Positions 1 to 41,630 of a stretch of 64,000 nt of DNA are shown here, piece after piece; the first letter of the stretch is position 1; every line of letters starts with the position of its first letter. The translations under genes were made by a program, and so were the position numbers. The notes below the pieces were generated by a model, which did no database searches, was not told the DNA's origin, and worked only from the letters and a program-made list of their open reading frames with translations. The stretch comes from Xiphophorus maculatus. Taxonomy: Eukaryota > Chordata > Actinopteri > Cyprinodontiformes > Poeciliidae. The stretch lies in NCBI RefSeq assembly GCF_002775205.1, contig NC_036457.1:2703001-2767000 (forward strand). The letters run 5' to 3'.

Positions 1-1221
1 GTCAGCAGACAATCAGCAGCATAAATATTTACTCAATGTTTATGGTGAAAAAAAAATAGTAATGAAATTGCAGCTACTGTAAGACAGCACTTAGGAAATT
101 CCCACTGTGCTTCACTGCAAAACAGCACAGCTCAAACTGCATTTTCATTTTTTTGGATGTTTATGTGCATTTAGAGAACAAAAAAGGTTTTTCTCTGAAA
201 TATATCTGCCTCACGTTACTACTTGTGTACTTTCTGTGATACTGAAAACCTCTGCAGGTACATCACGATACCAATCAAACTTTTTGTGAAGTAATTCAAA
301 GTACTGCAAGTGTGCTTTGCTTCACTAATACTTTACTGCGAATTGTCTGTAATTTTGAAAAGAACTAAAACAGTCTCTAAGCAGGAAGAATCTCCTGAAG
401 CCGATTGTGAAGAATCTGAAAATGTTTTTGACAGAGGGGGAAATATTTTCAACAATATTCTACGCTGCTAAGTAGATTTCCTGTCAGTTTTGTTTTCAAT
501 AGTAACATTTAATAGCTTGAAGTGTTTTAGGATTATATTTTTCACATGTAAACGATTTGTTTTGCCTGCCTTGATGGTAACCAGAGTTTCTCTGCATGCA
601 AAGCTATCTGGTTTCAGGTCCAAAGTCCTACTGTTCTTTAGAATTTCCTGCTGCAACAAAGATGTTTTAAAAAATGTTCTATGCATCAACGCCTGCAGAA
701 AACTGTTAATACCCAAAATAACAAAAACATACAGGAGACTATGGAGGATTTTCCCTGCCAAGTACTGACTTGTACTATTCTCCTGCTGTGTGTGTAAACA
801 CCACTCCCAAAGCAAACATTTGTTGTTTTTTTGGTTTGTTTTATATATTTGCATTTCCATAAAACTTTGGGTGGAGTCTCACACAGGCCTTAAGGAGTCA
901 AAGAAAAGTAAAATAACCTGTTACAAAATGCAACCCAAAGCAACTACAGAGAACTATTAGGGCCACCAAAAAAATTAAATAAAATAAAAATCTTACTTTA
1001 ATGCGAGTCATGCAGGAGAAGAAATAACTTTCTGGAAAAACGTGTTGGACTTTAAGTACCGATCTGAATTCTGAGCTTGGAGCTAAAATTCTGTTACTAT
1101 GGAGTTTCCATGACAACAATAAACCAGACACAAGCTTAGAACTAGCTCTCGCCTTGTTACGGTATTAAGTACATTACAAGTATTACAATTTCTAAGCATG
1201 CTAAGCTTTCTTTTTGTTCTT

Positions 1222-1480
1222 ATTGAAAATACTTTATTAATCCCAAAGGGAAATTAAATGTTGCTGTAACTCTTTAATTAAGAGTCTTCAAAGAGTTATT
1301 GAAGATGATGATGGCTGTTGGCAGGAAAGATCTCCTGTAGCGGTCTGTACTGCACTGAATCTGAACAAGCCTCTGACTGAAGATGCTCTGCTTTCCCAAG
1401 GCAAGTTTGAAGGTTCACCTATGCTTTGCAGGGCGCTTCCCTTCCAAGATGGCGATTTAGTGGTGCGGATCTGCATGCAA
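1222..1480. mobile_element. Fragment of a dispersed retroelement-like repeat
   Basis: The stretch starts with TTTATTAATCCCAAAGGGAAAT and continues with GATGGCTGTTGGCAGGAAAGATCTCC. Both resemble a repeat that is very common in teleost introns. Related pieces occur near 24650-24745 and 45665-45690. Family name and orientation are not certain. Confidence 0.5.
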
Positions 1481-1514
1481 AGTAGAATGCACTTCTAGTT
1501 CAGACTTGGGGAAA

Positions 1515-1725
1515 CTGCATTTTGAGAGAAAAGATGGAATTCTTAGTGGAGAAAAAAAAATCTGAGTGTAAAGTCAAAATTTTTAAGAGGGGGAAAAAGT
1601 CAGAATTCTTAAAATCTGAATTCTTTGTGAAGTTTAGTCAGAATTCTAAGGGAAAAGGAAAATTCAGAACAAAGAATTCTGAGAAAGAATTCGGAATTCT
1701 GAGAATAAAGTCGGAATTCTGAGTA
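1515..1725. repeat. Degenerate array of TCAGAATTCTGA-like palindromes
   Basis: About 200 bp are made of irregularly spaced GAATTC cores with flanking TCAG/CTGA, for example CAGAATTCTTAAAATCTGAATTC and, later, CGGAATTCTGAG. There are about nine GAATTC sites in this short span. The reading frame through it is Lys/Glu/Phe-rich and not protein-like. Confidence 0.75.
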
Positions 1726-2488
1726 ATTTATTTTGTACAAACAACTAACATTAATGTTACCAACTGTAGAAATGGCTGGATATTAACGTAAAAAAATGAA
1801 AAACATGATCACTGCGTACAAATCTTAACCACTGCAACAGCTGCAGAAAAAAAGGTTTCTATGTCAAAAATGTTATACAAAGACTTACGCGTGGAGTAAT
1901 AATCCTCAACATCATTAGACACAGCTAAAATGAAGATTAACAGTGTTTAAATTCTTTAAAGGCTCATGAACTGGATTGTCACACATTCCAGACTGGGGCT
2001 GATTTGTTAGGCTTCACTCAGCGATCATGTGGTATAAATAATATTAAGATCTGGGCGCTGTTTGAGAATAATGAAGGAAGATTCCCGTCTGTTTGTCCTT
2101 GTGGAGCTCTAATCCTTTCCTAATCCCCCCTGCAAAGGGACAACTCCTTCTCTTTTACACCTCGCCATTCATAAATGTACCATTTTGAACAGCGTAGCCT
2201 CAGCAGCCGTTTCTACTTATTTTGCACATTTTAATCGGGTTTCTAACCCATCTGAAGCGGCTTGATGGACTGACTCGAGCTGTTAACAGATGTAACTTTA
2301 ACACGCCAATGCCCACGTATTTCTTCGATTTTTATGTGTTTATTTTAAAAAAACAGACAATTCAGTTAAAAAAAAAAGAAGAATACATTTAAAAATCTTT
2401 TAAATCCATTCAGGCTTCGCTAGTTTGAGCCGTTAGCTAACGTTAAGCTAGCTGGTAACGTCCCAGCAGAAATAAAAAAAAGCCTCAC

Positions 2489-2690
2489 CTTGAGTAAACT
2501 GGACACCGTGAATCTCGCTGTAAGGTTAACTGGACCATAGAGGCATCCGGTTTAATGTCTTACACGGCAGTTAACGGGTCACACAGTTCCGTTATCCCGG
2601 TGGCAAGATAGTGAGCGATGCACCCGCTACTTGCTGGCTTGCCGGGTCGCTCCTCCTTCCAGGAAATAAAGGATGCGGAGTGATGCGTTC
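2489..2690 (-). other. Probable first exon and promoter of an unidentified leftward gene
   Basis: On the minus strand a GC-richer block ends in a strong donor (CTCAAG|GTGAGG, exon edge 2489). It contains an ATG at 2538 that stays open to the donor for 16 codons (MVQLTLQRDSRCPVYS plus two bases) and a short upstream ATG at 2546 closed after six codons. The exon is therefore either 5' UTR or a short coding start. I found no convincing next exon between 1 and 2480, so the gene probably continues left of the window. Its identity is unknown; I do not recognise the peptide. The upstream end of the exon is a guess. Confidence 0.45.
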
Positions 2691-2754
2691 AAGGCCCAAA
2701 TCCGCTTATCAGGAAAAGAAAGTTGGCCGTGTAATAAACTGAGGTGGGCGGAGA

Positions 2755-3262
2755 ACCGAAAAATTTACTCAAGAGTGACTTATTTTTACTCAAGCCGAAG
2801 TAAAAAGTAACCGTCCAAACAAATACTTTTTACTTTGTTTTGTCTGAATATCTAATTTAATGCCTAAAAATGTCAAAACAATTAAAAAAATTAATTATGT
2901 AAAAACTTGGGTATTTGAAAGACTAATATAAAAAAATTCTTACAAATAAATACAATAAGTACAAATTCAAGCAGAAGAAACGTCTTTGTAAATCTATTCA
3001 ACATAAAACATAAAATAATACCTACAGTATCTTTTCTGTATCTCCATCTCCAAAAATGGTCAGTAGATAAAAAATAAAGTTTGTGTACTAACAGGAGGTC
3101 TTTATTCAACATAAATTCTAGGTGAATCTTTGGTAAAAGCCTGTTTTATCAGGAAAGTTACAGAGGGTAGAGTAGGGATAAATTTTACTAAAGAGTAGCA
3201 ATGCTTGATGTCACTCAAGTAAAAGTACAGTGAAAGTACTCAAAAGTACATTTTCCCCAACT
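2755..3262. mobile_element. DNA-transposon-like repeat with ACTCAAGTAAAAGTA ends
   Basis: The left part has TTTACTCAAGAGTG and TTTTACTCAAGCCGAAGTAAAAAG. The right part has CACTCAAGTAAAAGTACAG, then AGTACTCAAAAGTAC, ending CCCCAACTG. Similar ends recur at 17270-17345, 39235-39370 and 53283-53870. The family is a non-autonomous element common in teleosts; the superfamily was not proven here. Confidence 0.55.
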
Positions 3263-4779
3263 GTTATTCAAGAAAATTTAATTGAGTATAAATAGTTACT
3301 ACCTATCTCTGATGATATGCATACGCAAAAAGCAAAATTTGGTTTTGGGGCCCTCTAGTTCTGCTAATATTGTGGACTGACTGCAATCAACAGTATTAAG
3401 ATTATTCAAAAACCTGCTAAACTTATTGCATCTCTGTCCGATAGTGCTGTTTACATTATATTCTATATGCACATGTAATATAGGATGCATTTATTGGCCA
3501 GAAGATTTATTGGTGCCGATTTCCTTAATTTTGGGGAATGGGTGATTGTCCGAAACTTACATGTGAAGCCCATCTTATCCCCTAATCTTATCTTTGTCAG
3601 CAAAGGTTTAAAAATCCGTCTCTGTTCTCTTCTGCTCTGCAGTGAGAGGTGTGACTGACGGACCGACCCACCAGGTCAGGTCTGCACGTTTACAGTTAAT
3701 ATTCACTCCACTGCTGCCAACTTAGTGATTTTCTTGTTACATTTAGCGACATTTCAGACAAAACAAAATTCATATCAACCAAAATCTAAATTGGCAGGTC
3801 AGGCTTTTTAAAGATCGGTAATCAGCAATCAACCAGAAAACTGCAATCGGTGGAGCCCTATTTAAATGGAATACATACACATATTCATGACATACTTTGA
3901 TTAAATAAATTTATCTTAAGCGTTATTACAATAGTTAAACATTTAATTTATACCAGGTGAGTCTTTCTCACCTGAGAATATGGATCGGTACTGGGCTGAT
4001 TCTGAGCCTTCAAACAATTTTAATTAGAGAAGTTTCACATAACTTGATTTAGAAATAATGTTTGTTTTAGATACATAAATGATCATGCTCAGCAGTAAAC
4101 TAATAAATATCACCAACTACAGCTCACAGCAGCTCACTGATATATAAATGCAGTAGTCATGTAGCCTGATGTAAAAACTGTTTGCTAGACAATGTCAAAC
4201 GTTGAGAAGTCTTAATTATTGTTTCCAAACGTTATCAAACACGGAGTTTTGGAGCCAAAAAACCTCAGAAATATACAGGGCCAACCATGAGAATCAACTC
4301 ATTTAAAATTAATACTCAGTTTCACACAAATACAAACATTGTAGCATAAATGTTGGCTGTTGAACTGGACCGTTCAAGGTCTCTATTAAGCCAAGTTTCT
4401 ATTAGCATCTCCACAAATCTTTCTGATAAACATTACCAAGGAAAACATACTTTTATCTTGTATTTATTCTATTCTCTCTCCCTGAAGGATAAGTCCTTCT
4501 TGGCTACATTGTTTTACTTGCTTATCTTCCACCGGAGCTTTGGATATGCACTGCACATTGAAGCTCATATTACCGTGCACTGCGGTACATACTGCGGCCA
4601 CCAGGGGACGCCCAAGAGCAATTTATTTTTTAATGTTTCTTTTGGTCCATATAAAAAAGATTTCCACGTACATTATCAAACATATATTGTAAAAATAAAA
4701 ATCACAACCTTATAATGAATTTGTGTGTTTTTGTTAATATAATCACATAGAAATCATAATTTATTTATTTTTTAAATCA

Positions 4780-4837
4780 GTTCCACTTAGGGGGCCCCAA
4801 GTGGCCGCTCAGTTTGCTTTGCTTTGGGCCGGCCCTG
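4780..4837. mobile_element. Right terminus of a hAT-like DNA transposon remnant
   Basis: The segment ends GGGCCGGCCCTG, preceded by GGGGGCCCCAAGTGGCC. This is the inverted form of a widespread CAGGGCCGGCCC terminus. A possible left partner, CAGGGCCAACC, lies at 4277, but the flanks show no 8-bp duplication, so the left border is unproven. Confidence 0.45.
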
Positions 4838-5666
4838 CTTTTCACAATAAAAGTTTATTTCTGCTGAGTCAGTTGCACAGTAGGAGTTGAATTTTTTCTA
4901 CAAACAGTTCTGAATGTTGAACTGCATCCCGTTTTTTAATCCAGTTGTTGCCAAAGTGTGGGTCAGAAAAAAGTTTTAAAAATGCTATGCAATAATAAAA
5001 TAGATTAATGGTTGTTGACTATTGTTTATAAACCTTTAGTCTAGTTGTTAATAATGTTTGTTTTCCTTCTAAGCTGACACAAAACTTCATTTGCATTTCA
5101 GTTATTTTATTTATTGAACTATTTGTTTTTGTCCCAGGAACAATGGCAAGTAGTAAATGCATTTAAATTCAAACCACTGAACAAATATGCAACCTGAAAT
5201 AGGATCATATGTAAATATATAATTTTTCCCATTTGATAACCTCCTTAATCAGAAACAAGCAAAAATCAAAAATTTGGTAAAACCCAAATTGCAACTATTA
5301 ACTATACTCCAGCAGATTGAGCACATTTTTTAATTACTCCACTTTGTTGCACATTTTAAAATGTGAGTATCCAATTTTTAATAACCATACAAGACATTTC
5401 CTTTTAATTTGTACATTTGCGCCTACAATAGTCTACTTTTTTGTTTATGTATATTTTTTCCCTTTGAATCTGCATTCACTTTACTGCATCTCAAATTCTA
5501 GACTCTTTTAAAGCATTAACGTTTTTCTTGCAAGATTACAAAGCAAATTTAATTATGAATTTTACTCCCTCATCTCTACAAGAAATAAAATTGTTATTTG
5601 TTAGAAAATACATTTGATTTCATGTAATATGCAGTTTTAGTGCTATCGAATCTTGATCCAGAAGTC

Positions 5667-5750
5667 TTTATTTCAAACATTGCTACCCATTTATGGTTCA
5701 AATTATTCTGACTCCAATTTTTACAATAGCTTTGGAAAAATCTTTTTATT
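5667..5750 (-). terminator. cad: Candidate CAD polyadenylation signals
   Basis: On the minus strand AATAAA hexamers occur at 5745-5750 and 5667-5672, about 600-690 nt past the CAD stop. Another AATAAA overlaps the stop codon itself (about 6352-6357) and is less likely to be used. Which one works is not visible from the sequence. Confidence 0.35.
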
Positions 5751-6353
5751 TCAGGTTCAACACTTTTACTGACATACTTTTAGATTTGGACTAAAAACTT
5801 TTCAGTATCATATAAAGTACACAAGTAATAACTTTTTAAGAACTTTTAAACTTTTTAAGAAGTTACAGTACAAGAAAGCATTGACAGTAACAGTTAACAC
5901 TTCTAAACACAGACAATGGTTAAAGAACACCTGTGTGTTTTCTATTTCCACTGATCAAGTTTTAAGGAATATTCTAGTAGAAAATTTGCATTTTCCACAT
6001 CAGCTGGTATCATGATTGGTCAGAGCAGAACCGGTATTAGTAGGACTTTAACTGATCCCATGAGCCAACAGAATATGTATTTCATAAGCATAAAGGAACA
6101 ATCTGTTCTCAAATTCCTTTAAGAGAGTCCCACCAACATCCACCAAATGGCTTCAAATAGGAAAAAAAAACAAGACCTAGAAATGTAACATTAAAGCAGC
6201 ATCTTAGAAACTCTAAAACTAATCATCTAAATTGTGTTCTCATGTCATCTTGCTAATAAAATTTGTGCAGATTTTCAGGAAAAAACATAAAAATACTACA
6301 GTTTAGCACTTCAAACTTTCACCCGTTGTGCTACAAATAACTGAAATATGGAT

Positions 6354-36145
<29,792 letters not shown>

Positions 36146-36480
36146 TTTTCCTGTCTAAAAGCTAAAGTGTTAGCTTGCTGTTTAAAGAACGGTCTCCACG
36201 TGAACCCTGCGCAACACAGCGCGCGAGATGCACAGGATGAATAAAATAGAGATAAAAACGAGCTTTAAGAGTCAAAAACGGTTAGCTAGAAGCGGTAGTG
36301 TATGTTGCGTCAATGAAAGGGAAATAAAGGTGAAAGAAAGCGAAGTTGGAGAGTTTGGCGGTTAAACTAGCAGGAGAGAGCCCAGAAAAGTGTTCCACAC
36401 GCGCCGCCAGCAGCGTGGAAGTCGGCCCGCGGTGAGTAGCCGAATGTTTGACGCAAAACAGAATTGGAGCTTCCGGTAAG
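36146..36480 (-). promoter_or_regulatory. cad: CAD 5' UTR/promoter region, GC-rich, TATA-less in appearance
   Basis: Upstream of the CAD start the sequence turns locally GC- and CpG-rich (about 36205-36440: GCGCGCGAG, CACGCGCCGCC, GGCCCGCGG), against an AT-rich background. I see no TATA box at a usual distance. This resembles the housekeeping, CpG-type CAD promoter known in mammals. The transcription start cannot be fixed from sequence alone. Confidence 0.7.
36197..36202. promoter_or_regulatory. Canonical E-box CACGTG 52 bp upstream of the CAD start codon
   Basis: A perfect palindromic CACGTG lies in the CAD leader region. Mammalian CAD is a classic Myc/Max and USF target through a CACGTG just downstream of its transcription start, so the location fits the same control. 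Factor binding here is an inference. Confidence 0.6.
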
Positions 36481-37194
36481 AATTTTCAAAATAAAATCAA
36501 AGCTATGAACGAGCTAAGCCAAATTGAGCTGAAAAAAATAAATAAAAATAAAATAAAATAAATGGTAATGTATTTATATTGGTGTTTATAAATTGCTATA
36601 AATAAAAAAGAAGGATGTACCAAGTCATTTATTTGTTGCTAAATTTGAAGTTGAATTGTAAGCGAAATGTGTGTTTTGTTGTTAGACTGTGGCTACAATA
36701 AGAGACAAATAGTAAATAAACAATTTAGTTCTTTGAGATTATATTTCTGTATAAGGTATTAAAGAAGTCATAGGTGGTTGATTTATCTTCTGAATATTTT
36801 TTAGCACTAATTTTTTTAATGAATGAATATTTTTAGGTTTGAGAGTAAACTGTTGTAAAAAATGTTTAGATAAATACATACAAATAAAAGTAGATAGTAG
36901 TTTCCCACCCTTTCTGGCAGCTTTAATATTTAAACACTTTAAATAGTTATAGTTGCTTGACAATTATCAGATTAACTAAAGAATCTAATTTCATAAATGG
37001 CACATTAATGTTGAAACAATAGGAAAAAGTTGCTATACCACTGAAATTTTAATTTGAAAGTAAAGTTTGTTCGTTTCTTTGTTGACGTCATACGGAAGAT
37101 TGTTTTTTAAACATCCATTTTTCATTGATTTTCTTTTCGGTGCGTGTTGTAAAGTTGTCTTAAAAGGCCTCGTTGGTGAAATAGCTAAGCTTGT

Positions 37195-37241
<47 letters not shown>

Positions 37242-39230
37242 GTGGACCAAATCGTTTTCCGTACCAACTATCAATTTAAACAAATTATAAAATTAATTTT
37301 AAAAATACAAATGAAAGAATATATTTCCCCATTCCCTCTATTAACATCCCATAAGATGTTTGTCTTGACATATTACGTTATGTTTTGCTATATTTTTGGT
37401 TAAAATATATTAATTTAAAATTAAAATTTATTAAAAAAAAGTTTTAGTTATATTTATTTTTACAGAAATTAGATAGATACATTACACTACATAGTAATTT
37501 ATTTATAAATATCAGTTATTTTTATTCTTTTCTGTTTCCTTTTATTTTTGGGAAATTATTGGACACATTTATTTGAAGGGTTTTTTGTTTTTGTTGTTGT
37601 TTACTCATGTTTACACTGAGTTTATAGAAGTGGATGGCGCTGGGAGCGTTTTGGTACCAGAAGAGGGCAGTATTACTTTAATTTACTGCAGGTTTGACGT
37701 CTGCTGACTTGCAAGTGTTTGCAGAGATCTTGATCAAGAAAATTCTAAAATGCAAAATAACAAGTGATGCCATGTTGATTAAATGTAATATGTTGACGGA
37801 TTATAAGCCCATTGAGTTGCTGTGATATTCTTATAGCTGATATGGGGGAGGCATTAACAAATCTGTGCTTCAGCAATTGTTTCTTTTTCGTAAAAATATT
37901 TGTCTGCAATGATTTAGTCTATTCCTTAAATATGCATATTTGTATGTATCCAAAATAAAGCCTGTTCATTCACTTAGATTAATTATTTAATCTTCATTAA
38001 GTAGACCAAGAATTCACAAAAGCTGTAAAATTATAGCAATATTAAAAAAAAATAAAAAATACAGCACCATATCTGGGATTTTACTACTAATTTAGAAATT
38101 CCCCTCCTTTCTGACACACAAACAAAATCACGATTTTCAGTAAAAATGGCTGATTTCAAACAAATGCAACCGGAAAAGTAAAGAAAAAAAGCAACCAGCA
38201 ACATTGAAAGTGTTGTGTGGTTATTATCTCCAATATTACTTTTTAAAAAACATTAAGATTTGTTCATTGTTCTTAGCAAATATTGCACATTTTCGGCTAA
38301 ATTATTACAGATTAAAATATCCGCTTTTTTAATCGTTATTTATTTCTTATCTTTGCTCGAAGAAGAGTCTCAGATTTATCAGTTACAAGTCATTTCAGTC
38401 ATCATCTGTGTAAATTTGTCACTTTCACTAAATAACATGAGAATGACTCACTGTGTGAGAGAAGTTGGCACAAAACACAAGAATCTCCCTAATTATCTCT
38501 GCAGGTTAAAATAGATGGGATTGTTCACAAATGTTCTTTTTATTTGTAATTTCTCATCTTTTTTCATCCTATTATTAACATTTATTAGATAACATTAAAC
38601 TTAATTGCAGTGATTTAGAGCAGAAGTATCTTCTGAGTGAGTTTTAGGTCAGCGGTATGTCACATTATTTACTCCAAGTGGCAAAAATAAAACCGTCGTT
38701 TCAGCCAAACTTTTTATGAAATTCCTCCATCATCTGCTGACGTGAAACGACGTCAGCGAGAACAGAAGTAAGATAAGCCGGTTGAATAATGCAGAACATT
38801 TTGCCAAGTCCTGTTGCCAGGGATTGCGGATGCTTCGCAGACAACAACAGGCAATTAAATTAAGAGCTGGACCAAATTTCCTGTCAGATTCCTGGGAAGA
38901 GGAGACACAGAGGAAAAAAGTGAAAGATATTTAAGGGGAAAATAAGTCTTCGTACATCGACACCTGCATGCTGTTGTTGTCATTGGTTGAGTTGACTGTT
39001 GGGCTCCTGTGAGTCATTTGTGCTCATGGAGCTGAAAGGTGTAATGGCCGACAGCCTGGAGATGTTTCTAACTTTTCAGTTTAGATGAAGTATGTCGCTT
39101 TTCTAGAATATAACAAAATAAGGAGATAAATGTGCTTTTAAAAAGGGATTTAGCTTGAAGACGCAAGTGATAAGTTTGAAAGATCTCTACATGTTACAGT
39201 AACTACATGTTACTGCCCAGCGTCAACAAT
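36481..39230. other. Intergenic, AT-rich, upstream of CAD; no gene seen
   Basis: The stretch holds the (TTTA)n tract at 37194-37241 and otherwise low-complexity A/T sequence. Small reading frames such as 37067-37279 are the microsatellite read as Leu/Phe/Ile/Tyr repeats. Confidence 0.6.
37194..37241. repeat. (TTTA)n microsatellite, about 12 units
   Basis: Uninterrupted TTTA tetranucleotide, 48 bp. Confidence 0.95.
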
Positions 39231-39234
39231 TACA

Positions 39235-39372
39235 TTTATCTGAGTAATCTTTTTGAAAAAATATACTTACTTTAGTAATTTCTTGGATGGTTACTTTACA
39301 CTTTTACTTGAGTAAAAATATATTGAAGTAGTTCTACTTTTACTTGAGTGCAATTTCTTGTACTCAAGTAAA
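39235..39372. mobile_element. Fragment of the ACTCAAGTAAAAGTA repeat
   Basis: It has TTACTTTAGTAATTTCTTGG, TTTACTTGAGTAAAAATATA, TTTACTTGAGTGCAATTTC and TTGTACTCAAGTAAAA, the same family as 2755-3262 and 53283-53870. It lies directly beside a family C copy, as the 53.3-kb copy also does. Confidence 0.55.
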
Positions 39373-39394
39373 ATAAAATTAGCTAAAACTATTA

Positions 39395-39815
39395 TCATAT
39401 TGTGACATTATGATATGAGACATATAATCTGTGAAAATATCAATTTAGTCCACCTCCTTCTTGGAGGATCAGTGGAGTGCTATTGCCATATGAAGAAATG
39501 CACTGCTACCGATCAAAAACAGCCAATCAGAGCCAGGAGGAGGGTCTTAGCGCTGTCAATCAATTTCGTGAACTCACCTTTACAGGAAAACCGTTTATCC
39601 ACCATGCGAACTAACCTTAGCTTTCATGACAGGTTCTCCTTTATAGAAAGGTGAGGAGGAGCAACGCACACAAAGATTGATTGACAGTATTAAGACCCGC
39701 CTCCTGGCTCTAATTGGTTGCTTTTAGTTAGAAATGGGAGCACTGGGAGAAGTCCGAGCAGCTGTCAGTATAGTGACAGTTTCAACAAATATGTAAAAAA
39801 TCTTTTTTTGTAAAA
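39395..39815. mobile_element. Family C repeat copy with long inner inverted repeat
   Basis: Arms 39524-39564 and 39676-39716 are inverted copies matching at 36 of 41 positions (AATCAGAGCCAGGAGGAGGG against the inverse of the CCGCCTCCTGGCTCTAATT side). The same element occurs at 53985-54525 in the same orientation (AGAGCCAGGAGGAGGGTCTT). Non-coding, MITE-like. Confidence 0.7.
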
Positions 39816-40964
39816 ATTACTTACTGGTTTTTATTAAATAATCTATTTTTTTTTAATCTAAAAACGTGGAATAAACAGTTCATATGGTTGGCTTAGGGGT
39901 TTAAGAAGAAGAAAAAAACAAATTTGACATTTAAAACTACGATTAGCATCTTACATTATTGCTAGAGAACATACGTAGATCCTAAGTCTCAATTTTTAGA
40001 TTTCCAGAATGCTACAAACATTTCCAAATCCAGCATGAACTGCAACATAGGTTGTAAGTTTAAATGGATAAACCCAGCGACCTTATTTTGTTGAGCCTTC
40101 CTATTACCTGCTGAATGTTTTGCTCTCTCTCACTCTCATGCAGCCTGAATGAACCAGGCATGTCTCAGAAATTTGTAGAAAATAGGCATTCCATATTCAT
40201 TCTGTTAGCTTCTTAGTTTCCATAAACATTGAGTGTTGATATTAAAAATAGAAAGTTGTTTTCTTTTATTGACAGTTTGATGTTTTTGTTTGATCAAAAA
40301 ATATATGGATTATGCTTAAAGTTTAAATCAACTCTACTGGTCAGATATTAACCCAGAATTATGCTGAAGACTAAAAATTCAACTTGCTGAGTGATAATTA
40401 GTGAAATATTGGCAAGTTTATGTATAAGTTTGAGCCTTTCTGAATAATTTGGATATGTGTAGATCAGAGAAAATCCTCAATAAAATGAAAGCCATTTTCT
40501 GTTTTTGTATAATTATTCCTCCCCTGGAAAAGTTGAAATAAATAAGTCCAAGAGCCAAAATGGATGACGTGCATGCCGATGATGGCCGCATGGCATCTTC
40601 ACACTGAGGTGTGAAGAAGGTGAAGAGAGGATCAACATCCTCCACCTCTCCACCTGCTGCAGGTGTTTCTCAGTTCAGATGCACAGACAAAACTCCAAAG
40701 AGTCGAGGAGAACAACATGTTAGCGCTGAAGCTAGCTCTAAAGGTTAAAATGGCAGAAGAGGTTTTAGTTTGGGATGATGACCTTTATCTCCAGGTCCTC
40801 CTCCTTCCTGTCCTGTTTGCACAATCACAACACAAGCAGAGATCATCCTTCATGAAAATGCAAGCAGCGGTTGCCTCCACATATCAGAAACACTGAGTCC
40901 AACACTGTTCTGTTTCTGGTGGGATACAGAAAAGTACAGAAGCGCATTGGATTCACCTGAGAAA

Positions 40965-41630
40965 AAAATCTCAAATTATCTCATTATTATGAGAAAATAT
41001 GTCATAATTACAAGATCTTATCTCCTAATTATGATATATTTTCTTGTAATTACGAGACCTTTTTTCATAATTCTGAAAATGTTTCTAATTATGAAATAAG
41101 GACTCTAATTGTGACATCTTTTCTAGTAATTATCAGATCCTATCTTGTGATTATGGCATCTTATCTCATTTATGAGATTTTATCAAATAATTATGAGATA
41201 AATTAGGAGATATTTTCCTCATAATTATGATATATTGTCTTGTAATTATGAGTAAATGTTTCATAATTACGGGACAAGATGTAGTTATAAGAAAAGATTG
41301 TAATTATTACAAGTTCGTGTCTCATAATTATGTCATCTTACGTTGTAATTATGAGATTTATTCTTGTACTTTTGAGATATGTCTTAAGATTTCGTAATTA
41401 CAAAATAATAACAAAATAATCTTGTAATAACAAAATAAAGCCTCATTATGATGATATCTTATCTCTGAATTCTGAAATTATTTCTTGTATTTTTGAGATC
41501 TTAGCTCATAATTACATCATCTTATTTCTCAATTACGCTATTTTTTTTTCTTGAAATGAGATATTAACTCGTAATGACTGAATCCTGATGTGGTAATTAT
41601 GAGATAAGATAACTATATTTTTTCTTTTTT
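40965..41630. repeat. Degenerate array of TCATAATTATGA palindromes, about 0.65 kb
   Basis: Dozens of AATTAT/ATAATT cores carry flanking TCTC/GAGA, for example ATCTCATTATTATGAG, TTGTAATTACGAGACC, TCATAATTATGATATATT and GTCATCTTACGTTGTAATTA. Unit length varies, so it is a diverged satellite rather than a clean tandem. No protein-like frame spans it. Confidence 0.8.

Larger units (their letters stand above)
1..2480. other. Probable first intron of the leftward gene; no recognisable exon
   Basis: AT-rich sequence with long reading frames that resemble no known family. It holds a retroelement-like stretch at about 1220-1480 and the GAATTC array at 1515-1725. No coding exon could be supported. Confidence 0.4.
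2700..6353. other. Intergenic spacer and probable CAD 3' UTR, AT-rich, repeat remnants
   Basis: No gene is supported here. It contains an ACTCAAGTAAAAGTA-type element (about 2755-3262) and a transposon end at 4780-4837. The CAD 3' UTR probably occupies the part nearest 6353. The 121-residue frame at 4350-4715 resembles nothing known and overlaps the transposon end region. Confidence 0.6.

Noticed and set aside
468..860. 130-residue minus-strand reading frame
   Set aside because: No recognisable family, low complexity, probably intronic; length is possible by chance in AT-rich DNA.
4350..4715. 121-residue plus-strand reading frame
   Set aside because: No motif or family likeness and close to a transposon end; no splice or promoter context.
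40663..40896. 77-residue plus frame with a Leu/Val-rich middle
   Set aside because: No family recognised and no convincing flanking splice sites or related exon; left out as a gene.
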